Shown piece after piece: positions 1 through 9,937 of a DNA stretch of 64,000 nt (the stretch's first letter is position 1; each line of letters opens with the position of its first letter). Under the pieces are notes generated by a model. That model did not search any database. It saw only the letters and a list, made by a program, of their open reading frames with translations, and was not told the DNA's origin. A program made the translations under genes and the position numbers. Source of the DNA: Yponomeuta sedellus (Eukaryota; Arthropoda; Insecta; Lepidoptera; Yponomeutidae); NCBI GenBank assembly GCA_934045075.1, contig OW203724.1, forward strand, positions 22,039,721-22,103,720, in the 5' to 3' direction.

Positions 1-196
1 TTAGTACTATTTCGTGTTCGTTCGGTTTGATGGTACGCCAAATCCGATGTCCGGCCCGTACCAAGTTCGATCGTCTGTTAATAGTACGATACTATGACCC
101 GAATGTAGTGGCTTACATTTTATAGTGCTACAAAGTTATCTGACCCGGTGGAGGTGTCAAATTACGTATAGAAACGTAAAGTGACGCTGTCACCAG

Positions 197-501
197 AGTG
201 CTTAATGCGAGTTTGACAGATCCAATCGAATAACTTTACTACCGCGTTAATCGAGCATTGAGCAGTCACGGATTGAGTATGAGTAAGTTAACCGTTCGAA
301 ACGCTGTCACAGTACAACTCGCACTCGCGTTTATTCGTGTTTTGGCTGGTAAACGTGTTCACTTCTCAACGTAAACCATTACAACTCGCACTAAGCAATT
401 TTAATTTTCATACTTGTCGCTAGGTAGCGCTTCCTCGATGCCATAGAAATATGAGTTTACGTTAACGCGATCGAGTAGTTAAAAAACTCGCACTAAGCAC
501 T
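197..501 (-). mobile_element. MITE with GCGAGTT motifs, copy 1
   Basis: This stretch is an inverted, diverged copy of the one at 17468-17763. It ends in inverted AGTGCTTA(A/G)TGCGAGTT sequences. The motif AACTCGCACTAAGCA recurs at the ends and near the middle. No coding frame is seen. It is probably a non-autonomous DNA element. The superfamily is not clear and no target duplication was fixed. Confidence 0.6.
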
Positions 502-577
502 GTCAGATAAGTTTGTCGCACTCTACATTGACATTTGCCTTGCACTGCACCTTGTTGACAGCTGTAAGAGGACGAGA

Positions 578-866
578 CGACCTCGGTGGCGTAGCGGTCG
601 CGCATCTGCCTACCATGCAAGAGGTTCCGGGATCGAGTCCCGGCTGGGATCAAAAAATAAAACCCAGGTCATGAATGTTTACATGTTTGTGATGTCGTTG
701 TTTCTGGTTCCCACGACACAGGGTATCCTAGTGTGGGGCCAAAAGCAATGTGTGTGCTTGTATGTAATATGTTATATTCAGCAAATAGAATGTAAATTTT
801 TGACCTTCAATATAAATTTTATTTTATTTCGACTTTTTACAATGATACGCACCAAAGCTTCTCGAG
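578..866 (+). mobile_element. tRNA-derived SINE, family 1
   Basis: The first 70 bases are tRNA-like, with an A box TGGCGTAGCGG and a B box region GGATCGAGTCC, an internal RNA polymerase III promoter. The body that follows (ACATGTTTGTGATGTCG, then ACACAGGGTATCCTAGTGTGGG) recurs at 13800-13976, 53786-54220 and 60592-60815. The tail merges into an AT-rich stretch like a LINE 3' end near 770-840. The A and B boxes are in SINE context, so it is not a functional tRNA gene. Confidence 0.8.
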
Positions 867-1137
867 ATCCTGTCGTTTGCGGTAGCAATTAGTATTTCCT
901 CAGTATTGGTATGGAATTCAACAGTTAGACTATTGGAAACGTTCAAGACTTGGTGCACGTAATATAATAGCAAAACTTACAATATACAGTTGTGATAAAA
1001 TCCAAAATTACATGCAATTAATGGAGGGATCTACCATATTGCGAAAAGTCGAGTAGCAGTTAAAGACTAAAGTTACCACTTGAGATATTGTGAAACAATA
1101 TTAGTATTTGTCCGAAATAAAATATTTATTATTATTT

Positions 1138-1517
1138 TGGACAAGCCACGTCGGTTGTATAATAGGCCCGACTCCAATCCCTACTGCTGAGGCGCGGGAC
1201 TCTTCCTGCGTTAGGCCATACTCCACCACGGGAGCCAAGTCCGGGTTAGTAGAAGATTGAGCAAGAGTGGCGGGCCTTACTCAGTCAGAAGTTATCAAGC
1301 CGCCTATGAAGCCTCTGACATGACTTAATGACTGCCATTACATGACAACCGGCGTCAACGGCTTAACATGCCTTGCGAAACACGGAAACCCTCGAAAAAA
1401 ATGCCACTAGCGATAGACACGGGACGGACACCCATCCTAAACCTGACCGCGCCTGTTGTTGCTAAACTCAAGTGATTGATTCCCAACACTCGGTTCGACT
1501 AGGCCACAGCGCTTCGT
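1138..1517 (-). mobile_element. 5S-SINE, copy a
   Basis: This copy of the 5S-rRNA-derived SINE has its 5S-like head at the right end on the minus strand. It is diverged, with a disturbed 3' tail around 1140-1200. It keeps the body that is shared by all copies (GGCTTAACATGCCTTGCG, read on the plus strand). No clean target duplication was found. Confidence 0.75.
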
Positions 1518-1529
1518 AGGCCGGACTGT

Positions 1530-2590
1530 TGGCCCAAAATTGTTACTGATTGGGTTCCACGCGGCGGATTTCGCAGACGCCGTCGCAAAAGATGGATGGC
1601 GGTATGATGTCTCAACCATTTCTACCGATGGGAGAGAATGGCTCGAGACAAAGAGGAGTGAAGGATCTTCGTGGAGGCATTAAACCAGTAGTAGCACACA
1701 AACCCGGCTTACAAAACACAAACTTACAAACAAACGTGTAAGTTACCTGCTGTTGGCCAATGACCAACTCAATGGCCATTTTTGAAGAAATACTCTCTTA
1801 AGTCGGAGTTAAAGCCGTTTTATCAGAGGAACTCCTGTTTCAAAACGGCTTTTCACTGCCTTAGGAGTGTAGTAGTCAAATCGACTATTTATAAATAAGA
1901 CTATTAGGTTTTGACGACTTGACGCTAGCTATAAATCATTATTAATAACATAGTCATTGTTGAAACAAAAATCGCTTTAGACCTTTCAATGAGTTGATAT
2001 AAAATACGCAAATCCCTATTTCATTCGACACCGTTTTTAACTGCTACTAAACCGTCGCTTCGCCGGGGCATTTTTATTAGCTCCTTTTTTTCCTTATGTA
2101 ACTGGAACCCTATTTTTCTCTCCAGCCTTGAGTGGAAATTTATTTAAATTCTTTTAAGAATATTCCCTTTTGAAGACCGCCTCTTCCGCGCTCGAGTTTC
2201 GAATGTCGTACTTTCAGCAATAAACTGGGACATTCACGTCTCTTCGATTGTAGACACTTGGCTTCTGAAAATAAGGACTAAGTTCTTACAAAATGTATTG
2301 GCAGCTCGGAGTTGCCAGTACGTAAGTGAGTTTGAATAACTGAGTTTGCTGTTTATTTTTCTCTTTGTTTTATTAGAGAGTAAAGGAAAGAATGAAAGCA
2401 CTATTTACATTTTATTACTTCGCTTCTAGTGGTTGTTACGTACTGGTGACTTTATTTTTAAAGATAATTGTTTAGTATTGAAATAACATTACTCACTGTG
2501 GAAATGGTAATAAGGTAGCTGTTTTATTGGCCCCCATTATGCTTTCTATAAACCTCTTACAAAACCATCGCGATTAGATCCGTCAAAAGT
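1530..2590. other. no recognisable gene
   Basis: No supported gene is seen. A short stretch near 1550-1680 gives an open frame rich in charged residues and may be LINE debris, but it matches no motif I can name. The rest is AT-rich with no repeat shared inside the window. Confidence 0.4.
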
Positions 2591-2616
2591 ATTAATGTGT
2601 TAATAATAAATTATCA

Positions 2617-2720
2617 TCCGCGGTGGGCACGCGTGGTAATTAAGCCCACACTCTCTGTCTCTGAGAGATGGCCTGTGTCGTACAGCGGGACTTTTATAGG
2701 CAAAAATTTAAATATAATAA
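2617..2720 (+). mobile_element. GGTGGGCACGCGTGG repeat, copy 1
   Basis: This dispersed short repeat begins CGCGGTGGGCACGCGTGGTAA, passes through a CTCT-rich run, and ends like a LINE 3' tail (GCCTGTG, CAGCGGGAC, TTTATAGGC). Related copies lie at 22880-22980, 23010-23095, 28862-29360 (interrupted) and 58745-58797. It is probably a SINE or LINE 3' end of unknown clade. Confidence 0.6.
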
Positions 2721-3057
2721 CTTCCTCACAACAAAATCACTTATTCTGGTCAGAAATTAGGATACCCTGTTCTATTGGTATTAATATGCATCACCCAGAA
2801 AAAAGACTCTAAACGCAACCAACAATCAAAATAGACCTTAATTTATGGAGTCGTCACCAAGTATAGATAGACAGAATATTCATTATTGTATGTACACCAG
2901 GAAGCCTATAGGTTTCCCGTTCATATTAGAATAATGAAGCGGAATTTTTTGAAAGTAAATGATCAATTCTGTAGAACTAGCATGGATCTGAGAAAGGAAT
3001 AGTATTCTTAGTGATTCGCGATATTAAAGTACTACTTTTCAACTATTTCCGCGGACA

Positions 3058-3135
3058 GGATTGTGGCAAGTGGCAGTCCCTGGTCTGGCCTAACCCTCTG
3101 AGATACAGGTGTGAGGTTTATGTTATATTGCATGG
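3058..3135 (+). mobile_element. LINE-B 3' end fragment
   Basis: The stretch reads GGATTGTGGCAAGTGGCAGT then CTCTGAGATACAGGTGTGAG. It matches the extreme 3' end of the LINE whose coding end is better kept at 57425-57695. Only the last coding residues and the 3' end remain. Confidence 0.65.
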
Positions 3136-3424
3136 ATATAAAACTCAGCACGCCAGTTTAGTATCTACACTTTGTAGTTAGAAGTGCTACACTAGTTGAA
3201 GGTTTTCTTCAAAAACCGATTATTCTGGAATCGAGAAATGAACACATTACGAGGAAAGAATCTGCCTGAGTATACTTCGGCAGAACAAGTCCTATTAATC
3301 CTAGACCTATTAATTATTATAGGCCATGGGAAACCACTAGATTATAGACTAGAACATATTTTTTCAGTGAACTCAGAATCTGGGTAATGCATTGGTTGTA
3401 CAAAATACAGTCGGCAGAACATCA

Positions 3425-3640
3425 ATATTAACATGATCATAATTATAATTTTTAATGCACTAACCCGTGCTAAGGACAATTTTAAAAACCTATTTAGAGG
3501 CTAAAAATTCCACCCATGCCGGGATTCGAACCCGCGACCTCTGGCACGGATAGCCAGAGGTCGCGGGTTCGAATCCCGGCATGGGTGGAATTTTTAGCCG
3601 CTAAATAGGTTTTCATTTTAGTTGCAAAGTCTTTCGCGAA
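3425..3640 (+). mobile_element. tRNA-core element A, hairpin form
   Basis: The 3' half of the tRNA-like core appears twice here as a near-perfect inverted repeat: antisense up to about 3540, then sense to about 3600. The turn lies at the anticodon stem (CTCTGGCACGGATAGCCAGAG). The sense half carries the B box GGGTTCGAATCCC. The left flank has the family's end motif TTAATGCACTAACCCGTGC. The D-arm half is missing, so this is not a tRNA gene. Confidence 0.8.
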
Positions 3641-4030
3641 GGACTTACAGAGCTCCGCTGTCGACGTACCACAACAATGTGAACTAATTAATTTCATGAG
3701 TCCTTAACATTCCAAGGGATTCCTGCAATAGCTTCATTAACTATAGAGTTATTTGTCGGCTTAAATCAGGGAGGTAGAAGTCAGGATGGTCTGTATATAG
3801 TTTCTTCATAAGTAAATAGAGAAATATTATTCAGATATAAACAGATAAATATCTGATGGATAACAGACGGATAATTTGTCTGTGGATAGCTCTGCAAATG
3901 TCAGGATGCAAAAGGTTATTGGACTTTTATTTACAGGGTAGAGTCTTCGATGCATAGACTCTAGTAAATAAGTCAGCTGTAAATAAACAGCTAGATATTT
4001 CTGTCAGATAGCGTGGTGCAAGCCAACCTA
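3641..4030. other. no recognisable gene
   Basis: This AT-rich stretch has no supported coding frame and no repeat that recurs in the window. Confidence 0.4.
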
Positions 4031-4034
4031 AGAG

Positions 4035-4100
4035 TTTTGTCAGGATCATGGGAAGTGGAAAACCCTGGTCTCCCTACAATTACAGATACAGGTGTAAGTT
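4035..4100 (+). mobile_element. LINE-B 3' end fragment
   Basis: A short diverged match to the LINE-B 3' end (GTCAGGATCATGGGAAGTGG, then TACAGGTGTAAG). Confidence 0.5.
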
Positions 4101-4207
4101 TACGAGTGTGTGTGTGACTACAATTTATTTATTTATTGATCCGTCTATTGCCTTAAGTTTTACACAATGTCGTACAATTCGTGATAGAATTTATTTGGTA
4201 GCATCTC

Positions 4208-4480
4208 TTCTTCTTCTTCAGGCAATATAAGTCCACTGCTGGACATAGCCCTCCCCTAAAGAGCGCCATAGCGCAAGTTTGTGCCATCATCGGGGGGTAA
4301 TGCCCATAGTCCCCACGCTGGGCATGCGGGTTGGGGATCGCAGTTTGGTGAATTTGTACTGCAGCGGGCGCTGCTGCCCACCCCCCGGTTTGTGTCCCTT
4401 AGTCGCCTTTTACGACACCCGCCGGAAGAATTTGGGTTGATGCTATTCTCTAGGCCGACACCACACAGCAATGGCAATGG
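4208..4480 (-). mobile_element. GTAAAAGGCGACTAAGGG repeat, copy 1
   Basis: On the minus strand this holds CGGGTGTCGTAAAAGGCGAC and ends with a (GAA)n tail after a LINE-like 3' end (TATGTCCAGCAGTGGAC). It matches 31826-32096 on the plus strand over its length. The 3' end alone is also present at 26247-26342. The open frames in it are not conserved proteins I recognise. It is probably a retroposon of a family common in Lepidoptera. Confidence 0.7.
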
Positions 4481-4752
4481 TAGCATCTCAACACAAGTTA
4501 ATTGAAATCTACCGTGACTTAACAATGGAACCTCCCCAGTGCCTTGAGTCAAAGACGATGTTCTATGTTTGTCAGTCAAAGACAAAGGCACTTTCTCTTG
4601 AAACACAAGAGCTAATACAATAGTTTGGTTTTAAGTGGTGCTACCTGGTGCTAAGACTGCTCTTAACGTGAAACATGCTTTCTGGCTTGCACAATTTAGC
4701 ACTTTTACTGTTATAAAATGAGTAAAATTTTCATAAATGCGATCTGAATAAT

Positions 4753-5516
4753 TGATGCATAGTTGTGACTTTTAGTCCGGATTTACTTACGGGTGTTGTT
4801 ATATCGGAAAAGTCCGACCAGGTTTAGCTCCGATTCGCAGAGCTTAATCATGGTGAGCAAAGACGGAGCTCGCGTCATCGGTTGCTTGTCTCACACTACG
4901 GGCAAGCGCGCGGCGCGCCCGCGCCGAGATAGGTGGGGCGGGTGCCGACACTGGCTGCGGGGGATTCCCGCTGGCTTGCGCCGCAGCGCCTACTGCTTTC
5001 CCGTCGTCAATGCCACTAGGCATGATGGCACAGACACAGCTCACGACATCTTCGTTCTTGCAGTGTCGATTTCGATATTCACTATCACTGCACTTTCGTA
5101 GAACCGGTTTCCAGGCCGGCGGAAGAGCCCATCCACTGTCTCTATTGAAATTCGGGTGGCGACTTATTTCAATAGCCTCGCGCATTTTTCGTGGCACATG
5201 AGAGAGAGAGAGAGAGAGAGAGAGACATTTAATTTGTGACATTTAACATAAAACTTGTCTTTGGACAATACTTGTGCCTTATCGAAGCGGATAAAGTGAC
5301 TTGTGTCCTGGGTTAACGCGTGTTCTGCTACCGCCGGTTTCGGTTTCGGTTTTTCATACAGCGTATGTGCTCCGAAATTCTGACCGAGATATTTCGCCGT
5401 GTCTCACCTATGTAGCATTTGCCACAGTCACATGGTATCATAATACACTCCGGGGACATTCAGTGGGTCGCTATCGTTATCAATGTGTTGTGCTTACGAA
5501 AGTTTGATGCATAGTT
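4753..5516 (-). pseudogene. Penelope-like element copy 1, GIY-YIG remnant
   Basis: A 5'-truncated Penelope-like retroelement occupies 4765-5504. A perfect 12-bp duplication, TGATGCATAGTT, flanks it at 4753-4764 and 5505-5516. On the minus strand the part near 5250-5450 reads as a broken GIY-YIG nuclease (residues CMIPCDCGKCYIGETRRN then EHIRC), the nuclease typical of these elements. Downstream, 4844-5200 encodes the C-terminal tail (REAIEISRHPNFNRDSGW). A CT-rich insertion at about 5200-5250 and stops break the frame. No reverse transcriptase is left. Confidence 0.85.
5196..5224. repeat. (GA)n microsatellite
   Basis: A run of GA dinucleotides lies inside Penelope copy 1. The matching place in copy 2 (near 15830) has no such insert, so the run and about 25 flanking bases were added after the copies diverged. 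Confidence 0.9.
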
Positions 5517-5784
5517 AAATTTCGAATGTTTTAAATATATTTTTGTTTTCCATTTGGCGTAGATTAAATTAAAAAGTTTTTTCTAGCAAAGAAAACTGGA
5601 TTCGAAAACTATAAATTTTAGTATCTATTTTCTCAATCAAAAACTTAGTACAGGTAAAAGTATAAAGAAAAAAATATGTGCACAATACACTGTACTCATT
5701 TTATTACAATCACAAAAAAATTAAGAAACAAATACCGTAGGTAACTTGAGCGATCCCAGAGGTTAACAAGCCTTTTTACTACAC
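5517..5784. other. AT-rich, no recognisable gene
   Basis: No supported gene or dispersed repeat is seen between the Penelope fragment and the minisatellite. Confidence 0.4.
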
Positions 5785-6428
5785 GGTAGAGTGCCTGGTG
5801 CACAGGTTGAAGTGAGCGTGATGCATCTAATAGGTGGAGAAGTGAACCTGATGCATAGGGGAAAGTGACCTGATTGTATGAGTGGAAGTGTACCTGATGC
5901 ATAGGTGAAAGTAAACGTGATGCACAGGTGGAAGTGTACCTGATCTATAGATAGAAGTGTACCGCTGATGCATAGGTGGAAGTGAACCTATTGCACAGGT
6001 GGAAGTGTACCTGATGCATAGGTGGAAGTGTACCTGATCTATAGATAGAAGTGTACTGCTGATGCATAGGTGGAAGTGAACCTATTGCACAGGTGGAAGT
6101 GTACCTGATGCATAGGTGGAAGTGTACCTGATCTATAGATAGAAGTGTACCGCTGATGCATAGGTGGAAGTAAACCTGATGCACAGGTGGAAGTGTACCT
6201 GATTTATAGACAGAAGTGTACCGCTGAAGCATAGGTGGAAGTAAACCTGATGCACAGGTGGAAGTGTACCTGATGCATAGGTAGAAGTGTACTTGATGGA
6301 TAGGTGGAAGTGTACTTGATGCATAGGTGGAAGTGTACCTGATGGATAGATAGAATTGTACCTGATGCATAAGAGAAAGTAAACCTGATATATGTATAGA
6401 TAGAAGTGTGCCTGATGCATGTGTGAAA
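5785..6428. repeat. minisatellite, about 23-bp unit
   Basis: This is a tandem array of about 23-bp units of the type CTGATGCATAGGTGGAAGTG plus TAC. Variant units (CTGATCTATAGATAGAAG, CTATTGCACAGGTGG) alternate and form a higher-order repeat of several units between about 5940 and 6240. Open frames on the minus strand (Tyr/His/Ser-rich, 6133-6433) follow the period and carry no sign of being a gene. Confidence 0.9.
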
Positions 6429-6785
6429 TACATAATTATGCAGATTCAGTGAGGTGCAAACTATGTGCCACTCGTAAACCTCTCTATAGCGCTAGGAACC
6501 TCAGAGAACATCCTAAATTTGAAACTTGTATGTTAAAAGCCAGCATCTTAATTATCAAACTCCTTGCCTTTTAAGAGTAGAGAGCCAATGTCGTGAGGGG
6601 TGACTGCAGTGCAGTAGGGCCCGGTATAATTAAGAACCACTGGAGTACTGTAGCTCCCTCTCTCGGGAGACAGGGTGACATCGGTCCTTGTGGAGCGTTT
6701 AGGGACTCTCCTTTTTGATTAACTTTTAGAAAAATGGCTCTAGCTTTCATTAAACTTTAGTTTATTACTTATTTATAGATAACAT
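6429..6785. other. no recognisable gene
   Basis: Mixed-composition DNA with no supported frame. A short GC-richer part near 6590-6700 recurs nowhere else in the window. Confidence 0.4.
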
Positions 6786-7074
6786 TATTTTTTTTAATGC
6801 ACTTACCCGTGCTACGGACAATGTTAAAAAACCTATGTAGAGGCTAAAAATTCCATCCATGCCGGGACTCGAACCCGCGACCTCTGGCTAACCGTGCCAG
6901 CGCTCGCTCAACTGAGCTAATGGGCGACTCACCGGCATCAGTGAAATTTCGAACCTCTTTACAATACTCTCTGTATTACGCACAGGCAACAACATCTGGC
7001 TGAAGTAATTAGCACCACTTGCAGCCCCGAGTACCTACTTTGCAGTTTTTAGCCTCTAAACAGGTTTTTTGATA
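6786..7074 (-). mobile_element. tRNA-core element B
   Basis: This holds the full tRNA-like core in antisense (GGGACTCGAACCC is the complemented B box, CTGAGCTAATGGGCGAC the complemented A-box end) plus the body CAGGCAACAACATCTGGCTG. It starts with the family end TTTTTAATGCACTTACCC. It closes with an inverted copy of its own inner sequence, TAGCCTCTAAACAGG. Confidence 0.8.
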
Positions 7075-7076
7075 TA

Positions 7077-7729
7077 CAGGGTGTCTCATTAAAATCGGTC
7101 AATATGGGAAAGTCTGAAACTATAAGACATACGAAGATCTGTTCTGAGGAACCATGTCATCGATTTTAATAACAAGAAAAACTGCATTCATACATTTTAG
7201 AAACCATCTGTACTCCGTTCGGGAATCGAACCCGGTTGTTTTGAAAAAAATAAAACCTACATTATTTCTATTTAGATATCGATTGTGTAGGTCTTAAGCA
7301 GTAAATGTCTGTATAAAACATGATATCTAAAATGAATAAAATTCATAGTTTTCATACAAAATGCAATCGTAAGATCGTTACCTAAACGTTTTGAATATTG
7401 TATTGAAAAAGTCGGAGGTCACTTCGGGCACCTACTAAAGTAAATTAAAGTATGTGAAAACAATGCATTTCATTCATTTTAGACATCATGTTTTATACAG
7501 ACATTTACTGCTTAAGACCTACACAATCGATATCTAAATAGAAATAGTGTAGAGTTTTTTTTCTAAACAACCGGGTTCGATTCCCGAAAAGAGTACAGAT
7601 GTTTTTTAAAATTTATGAATGCAGTTTTTCTTCTTATCAAAATCGATGACATGGTTCCTCAGAACAGATCTTCGTATGTCTTATAGTTTCAGACTTTCCC
7701 ATACTGACCGATTTGAATGAGACACCCTG
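7077..7729. mobile_element. 653-bp palindromic TA-flanked element
   Basis: Two arms of about 270 bp are inverted copies of each other. The left starts CAGGGTGTCTCATTAAAATC and the right ends GAATGAGACACCCTG. TA (within TATA) flanks both ends. The centre, about 7360-7440, is unpaired. There is no transposase. The TA target and long arms suggest a foldback MITE of the Tc1/mariner type. A damaged second copy is at 15446-16329. Confidence 0.8.
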
Positions 7730-7814
7730 TATAGGTGTATTTTTTGTAAATAATCAATGTGTTCCCACATTATGGAAGAGGGTTTAAAAATCTTTCGTCT
7801 TGCCTATTACCTAC

Positions 7815-7926
7815 ATTTTTATACCTATTTTCTGCGGACGGCACAAGACTTGGAATCTTGGAAAACCACGGGGGAGGCATGTTCTGCAGTGGACGTCAAG
7901 TGGCTGATGATGATGATATTTTTATG
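7815..7926 (+). mobile_element. RTE-type LINE 3' end
   Basis: The stretch reads GACGGCACAAGACTTGG, then CAGTGGACGTCAAGTGGC and a (TGATGA)n tail. This is the closing part of RTE-type LINEs of Lepidoptera. It is diverged and frameshifted. A sister fragment is at 40530-40620. Confidence 0.7.
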
Positions 7927-8090
7927 TTTAGGAAGAAATTAACCAAACTTTGCCTACGATGTGTGAGATGATGATATTTTTTATGTTCAGAACGAAATTA
8001 ACCAAACTTTGTCTACGATGTGTGAGATCATGATATTTTTTACGTTCAGAACGAAATTAACCAAACTTTGCCTACGTTGTGTGAGCGTAA
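7911..8090. repeat. three tandem 58-59-bp units
   Basis: A unit containing AACGAAATTAACCAAACTTT and GTGTGAGAT(G/C)ATGATATT repeats three times with few differences. It begins at the (TGATGA)n tail of the RTE fragment, so the tail probably seeded the expansion. Confidence 0.8.
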
Positions 8091-8596
8091 TTAAGGATGT
8101 GGTTAATCCTTGCTTACTCGTTAGAATATATTTGCATCTAGTCGTGTGTCTAAGCAAATGGGCCGCATAGGAAAGCCCCATATTAACGCCCCGATAAATG
8201 CGCATGGAGAGGCTCTGATGTGGCGACACCGTCAGTTTAGAATATTCATGCTAAACGGTGATTACTGCAATGGTTATCATGATCACGGTGATCCTGGGCC
8301 TTTTTTCGTTGGGGGAAATGGTTTGTGCATCGTTTAAGCAACATTTTAAAGTTACATTGGTATCATTCCAGATCTTACTAGCACAAGTCTCACAAGTGAA
8401 CAAGGAAGGGGACTTTCTTGAAGTATTAATTTTACACCGCAATGTAAAATTAATTCTAAGTTGGTAACCGTTAATAATTAATTATTCTTTATTGCCCACA
8501 AATATTTGCACAGCACATTACATAAGAAATAACATGCGCAAAGACGAGCTTATCTCTGTAAGAGATTTCTTAAATATGTTTGGAAATAAATATTGA

Positions 8597-8735
8597 GCGC
8601 TGGCACGGGCCAGCGCTCTCCCAACTGAGCTAATGGGCGACTTACCGGCATCAGTGAAATTTCGAACCTCTTTACAAATCTCTCTGTATTACGTACAACA
8701 TTGTCCACGGGTTAGTGCATTCAAAAGAATATAAT
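8597..8735 (-). mobile_element. tRNA-core element C, hairpin form
   Basis: The stretch GAGCGCTGGCACGGGCCAGCGCTC at about 8597-8622 turns back on itself at the anticodon stem, then continues as the antisense 5' half of the tRNA-like core (CTGAGCTAATGGGCGAC). It ends with the family end GGGTTAGTGCATTC. Here the 5' half was kept, whereas copies A and E keep the 3' half. Confidence 0.75.
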
Positions 8736-8748
8736 AATTATAAAGATA

Positions 8749-8958
8749 CAGTACAATTGGCGGCCTTATTGCTTAGAGCAATTTCTCGTTGATTAATTAT
8801 GATGTTACTTTTTGAAATAAAACGTATTATATAATAAGTTATGATTTTTATTGAATTGATGGCGCTAGTTAGTATCCCAGAGCGTTTTAATATAGGCTGT
8901 ATTGCGATAACAAAATTACTTTTAGTGATAAGGCCGCCGTCTGTACTCTCAGGTTAAG
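8749..8958. repeat. inverted LINE 3' UTR pieces
   Basis: A LINE 3' UTR motif occurs in antisense at 8760 (GGCGGCCTTATTGCTTAGAG) and in sense near 8930 (AGTGATAAGGCCGCCG). The two point outward from an AT-rich centre. The centre also holds a diverged piece of the TTAA-flanked foldback (GGCGCTAGTTAG). Confidence 0.6.
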
Positions 8959-9133
8959 AAATAAGATAAGATATGATAAGAATATTCTTTATTGTATACC
9001 AGAGAAAATAGTTACAGAAATATGTAATTTCTAGTTTTATGTACAGTAAAGTGTTCTCTATCTATCTGATACTTTATAACAGTCAGTAACGGGGGATTCT
9101 ATACGTCCATTGCCTATGGCTGATTAATGACAA

Positions 9134-9285
9134 TATCCTAGTTTGGGACTCTTCGTGGTCCCAAACTAGGATACCCTGTGCTACGGTAACCAGGAAATAA
9201 CATCACATTCATGGATATACATTCAGACTGAGGTCATTTGTACAAATCAAGTACGTCAGCCTCCAGAGCGAATGGAACCCCTACC
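9134..9285 (-). mobile_element. short-SINE fragment with hairpin
   Basis: On the minus strand this holds the shared SINE body ATCCTAGTTTGGGACC. At 9134-9149 and 9158-9173 it folds into a perfect 16-bp inverted repeat with an 8-base loop. It continues into a unit (GGTCATTTGTACAAATCAAG) that is repeated at 9714-9790 on the far side of the 5S-SINE, so the host repeat was a tandem dimer of about 85 bp. Confidence 0.6.
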
Positions 9286-9694
9286 TCTGGTCCATTTCGT
9301 TATCAACCCTTGTATGTCCCCACTGCTGGGGCACAGGTCTCTTCCTGTATCGCAGGGAGGTTAGGTTAGGTTATACTCCACCACGGGGGCCAAGTCCGGG
9401 TTGGTGGAGAATTGTAAGACAGGCAGGCCTTACTGTCAGAAGTTATCAAGCCGAACCCCTACAAGGCTACCCCATAAGGCCTCTGACATGGCTTAACGAC
9501 TGCCATTATATGAAAGCCGGCACCAACGGCTTAGCGTGCCTTGCGAAGCACGGAAGCGGTCGGAAAAATGCCACTAGCGGTAGTCACGGGACGCTCACCC
9601 ATCCTGTACCTGACCGCGCCTGTTCTTGCTTAACTCAAGTGATTGATTCCAATCACTCGGTTCGCCTAAGCCACGAGCGCTTCTGGTCCATTTC
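9286..9694 (-). mobile_element. 5S-SINE, copy b, full length with TSD
   Basis: The element is 9299-9681 (383 bp). A perfect 13-bp duplication, TCTGGTCCATTTC, flanks it at 9286-9298 and 9682-9694. Read on the minus strand it starts AGCGCTCGTGGC and ends GGGTTGATAACG. The head carries the 5S-like internal promoter region, although in this copy the GGATGGGTGACCG box is diverged. The exact ends and the duplication show target-primed retroposition. It has no coding capacity. Confidence 0.9.
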
Positions 9695-9937
9695 AAATTT
9701 TAATAATCAGACTTAGGTCATTTGTACAAATCAAGTACGGCAGCTTCCGGAGGGAATAGAATCCGCGACCTCTAGTCTATTTCAAAATTTTAATAAAGGT
9801 TCATCCTCAAATCCGGCGCCCACGACATCACTGCAAACAATATAACATCTGCAAATTAATCAAAGTTTCAAATTATTTAAATATTGATCTAACTCCGGTA
9901 AGCGGGGGCGGCCTGTTCGTCCTAAGCCCCTATTCTG

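Noticed and set aside
4844..5242. A host gene encoding an Ala/Pro/Arg-rich protein
   Set aside because: The same sequence at 15830-16187, target duplications and the GIY-YIG remnant identify it as the tail of a Penelope-like element.
5945..6433. A 162-residue protein on the minus strand
   Set aside because: It is a translation of the 23-bp minisatellite with the same period and no domain.
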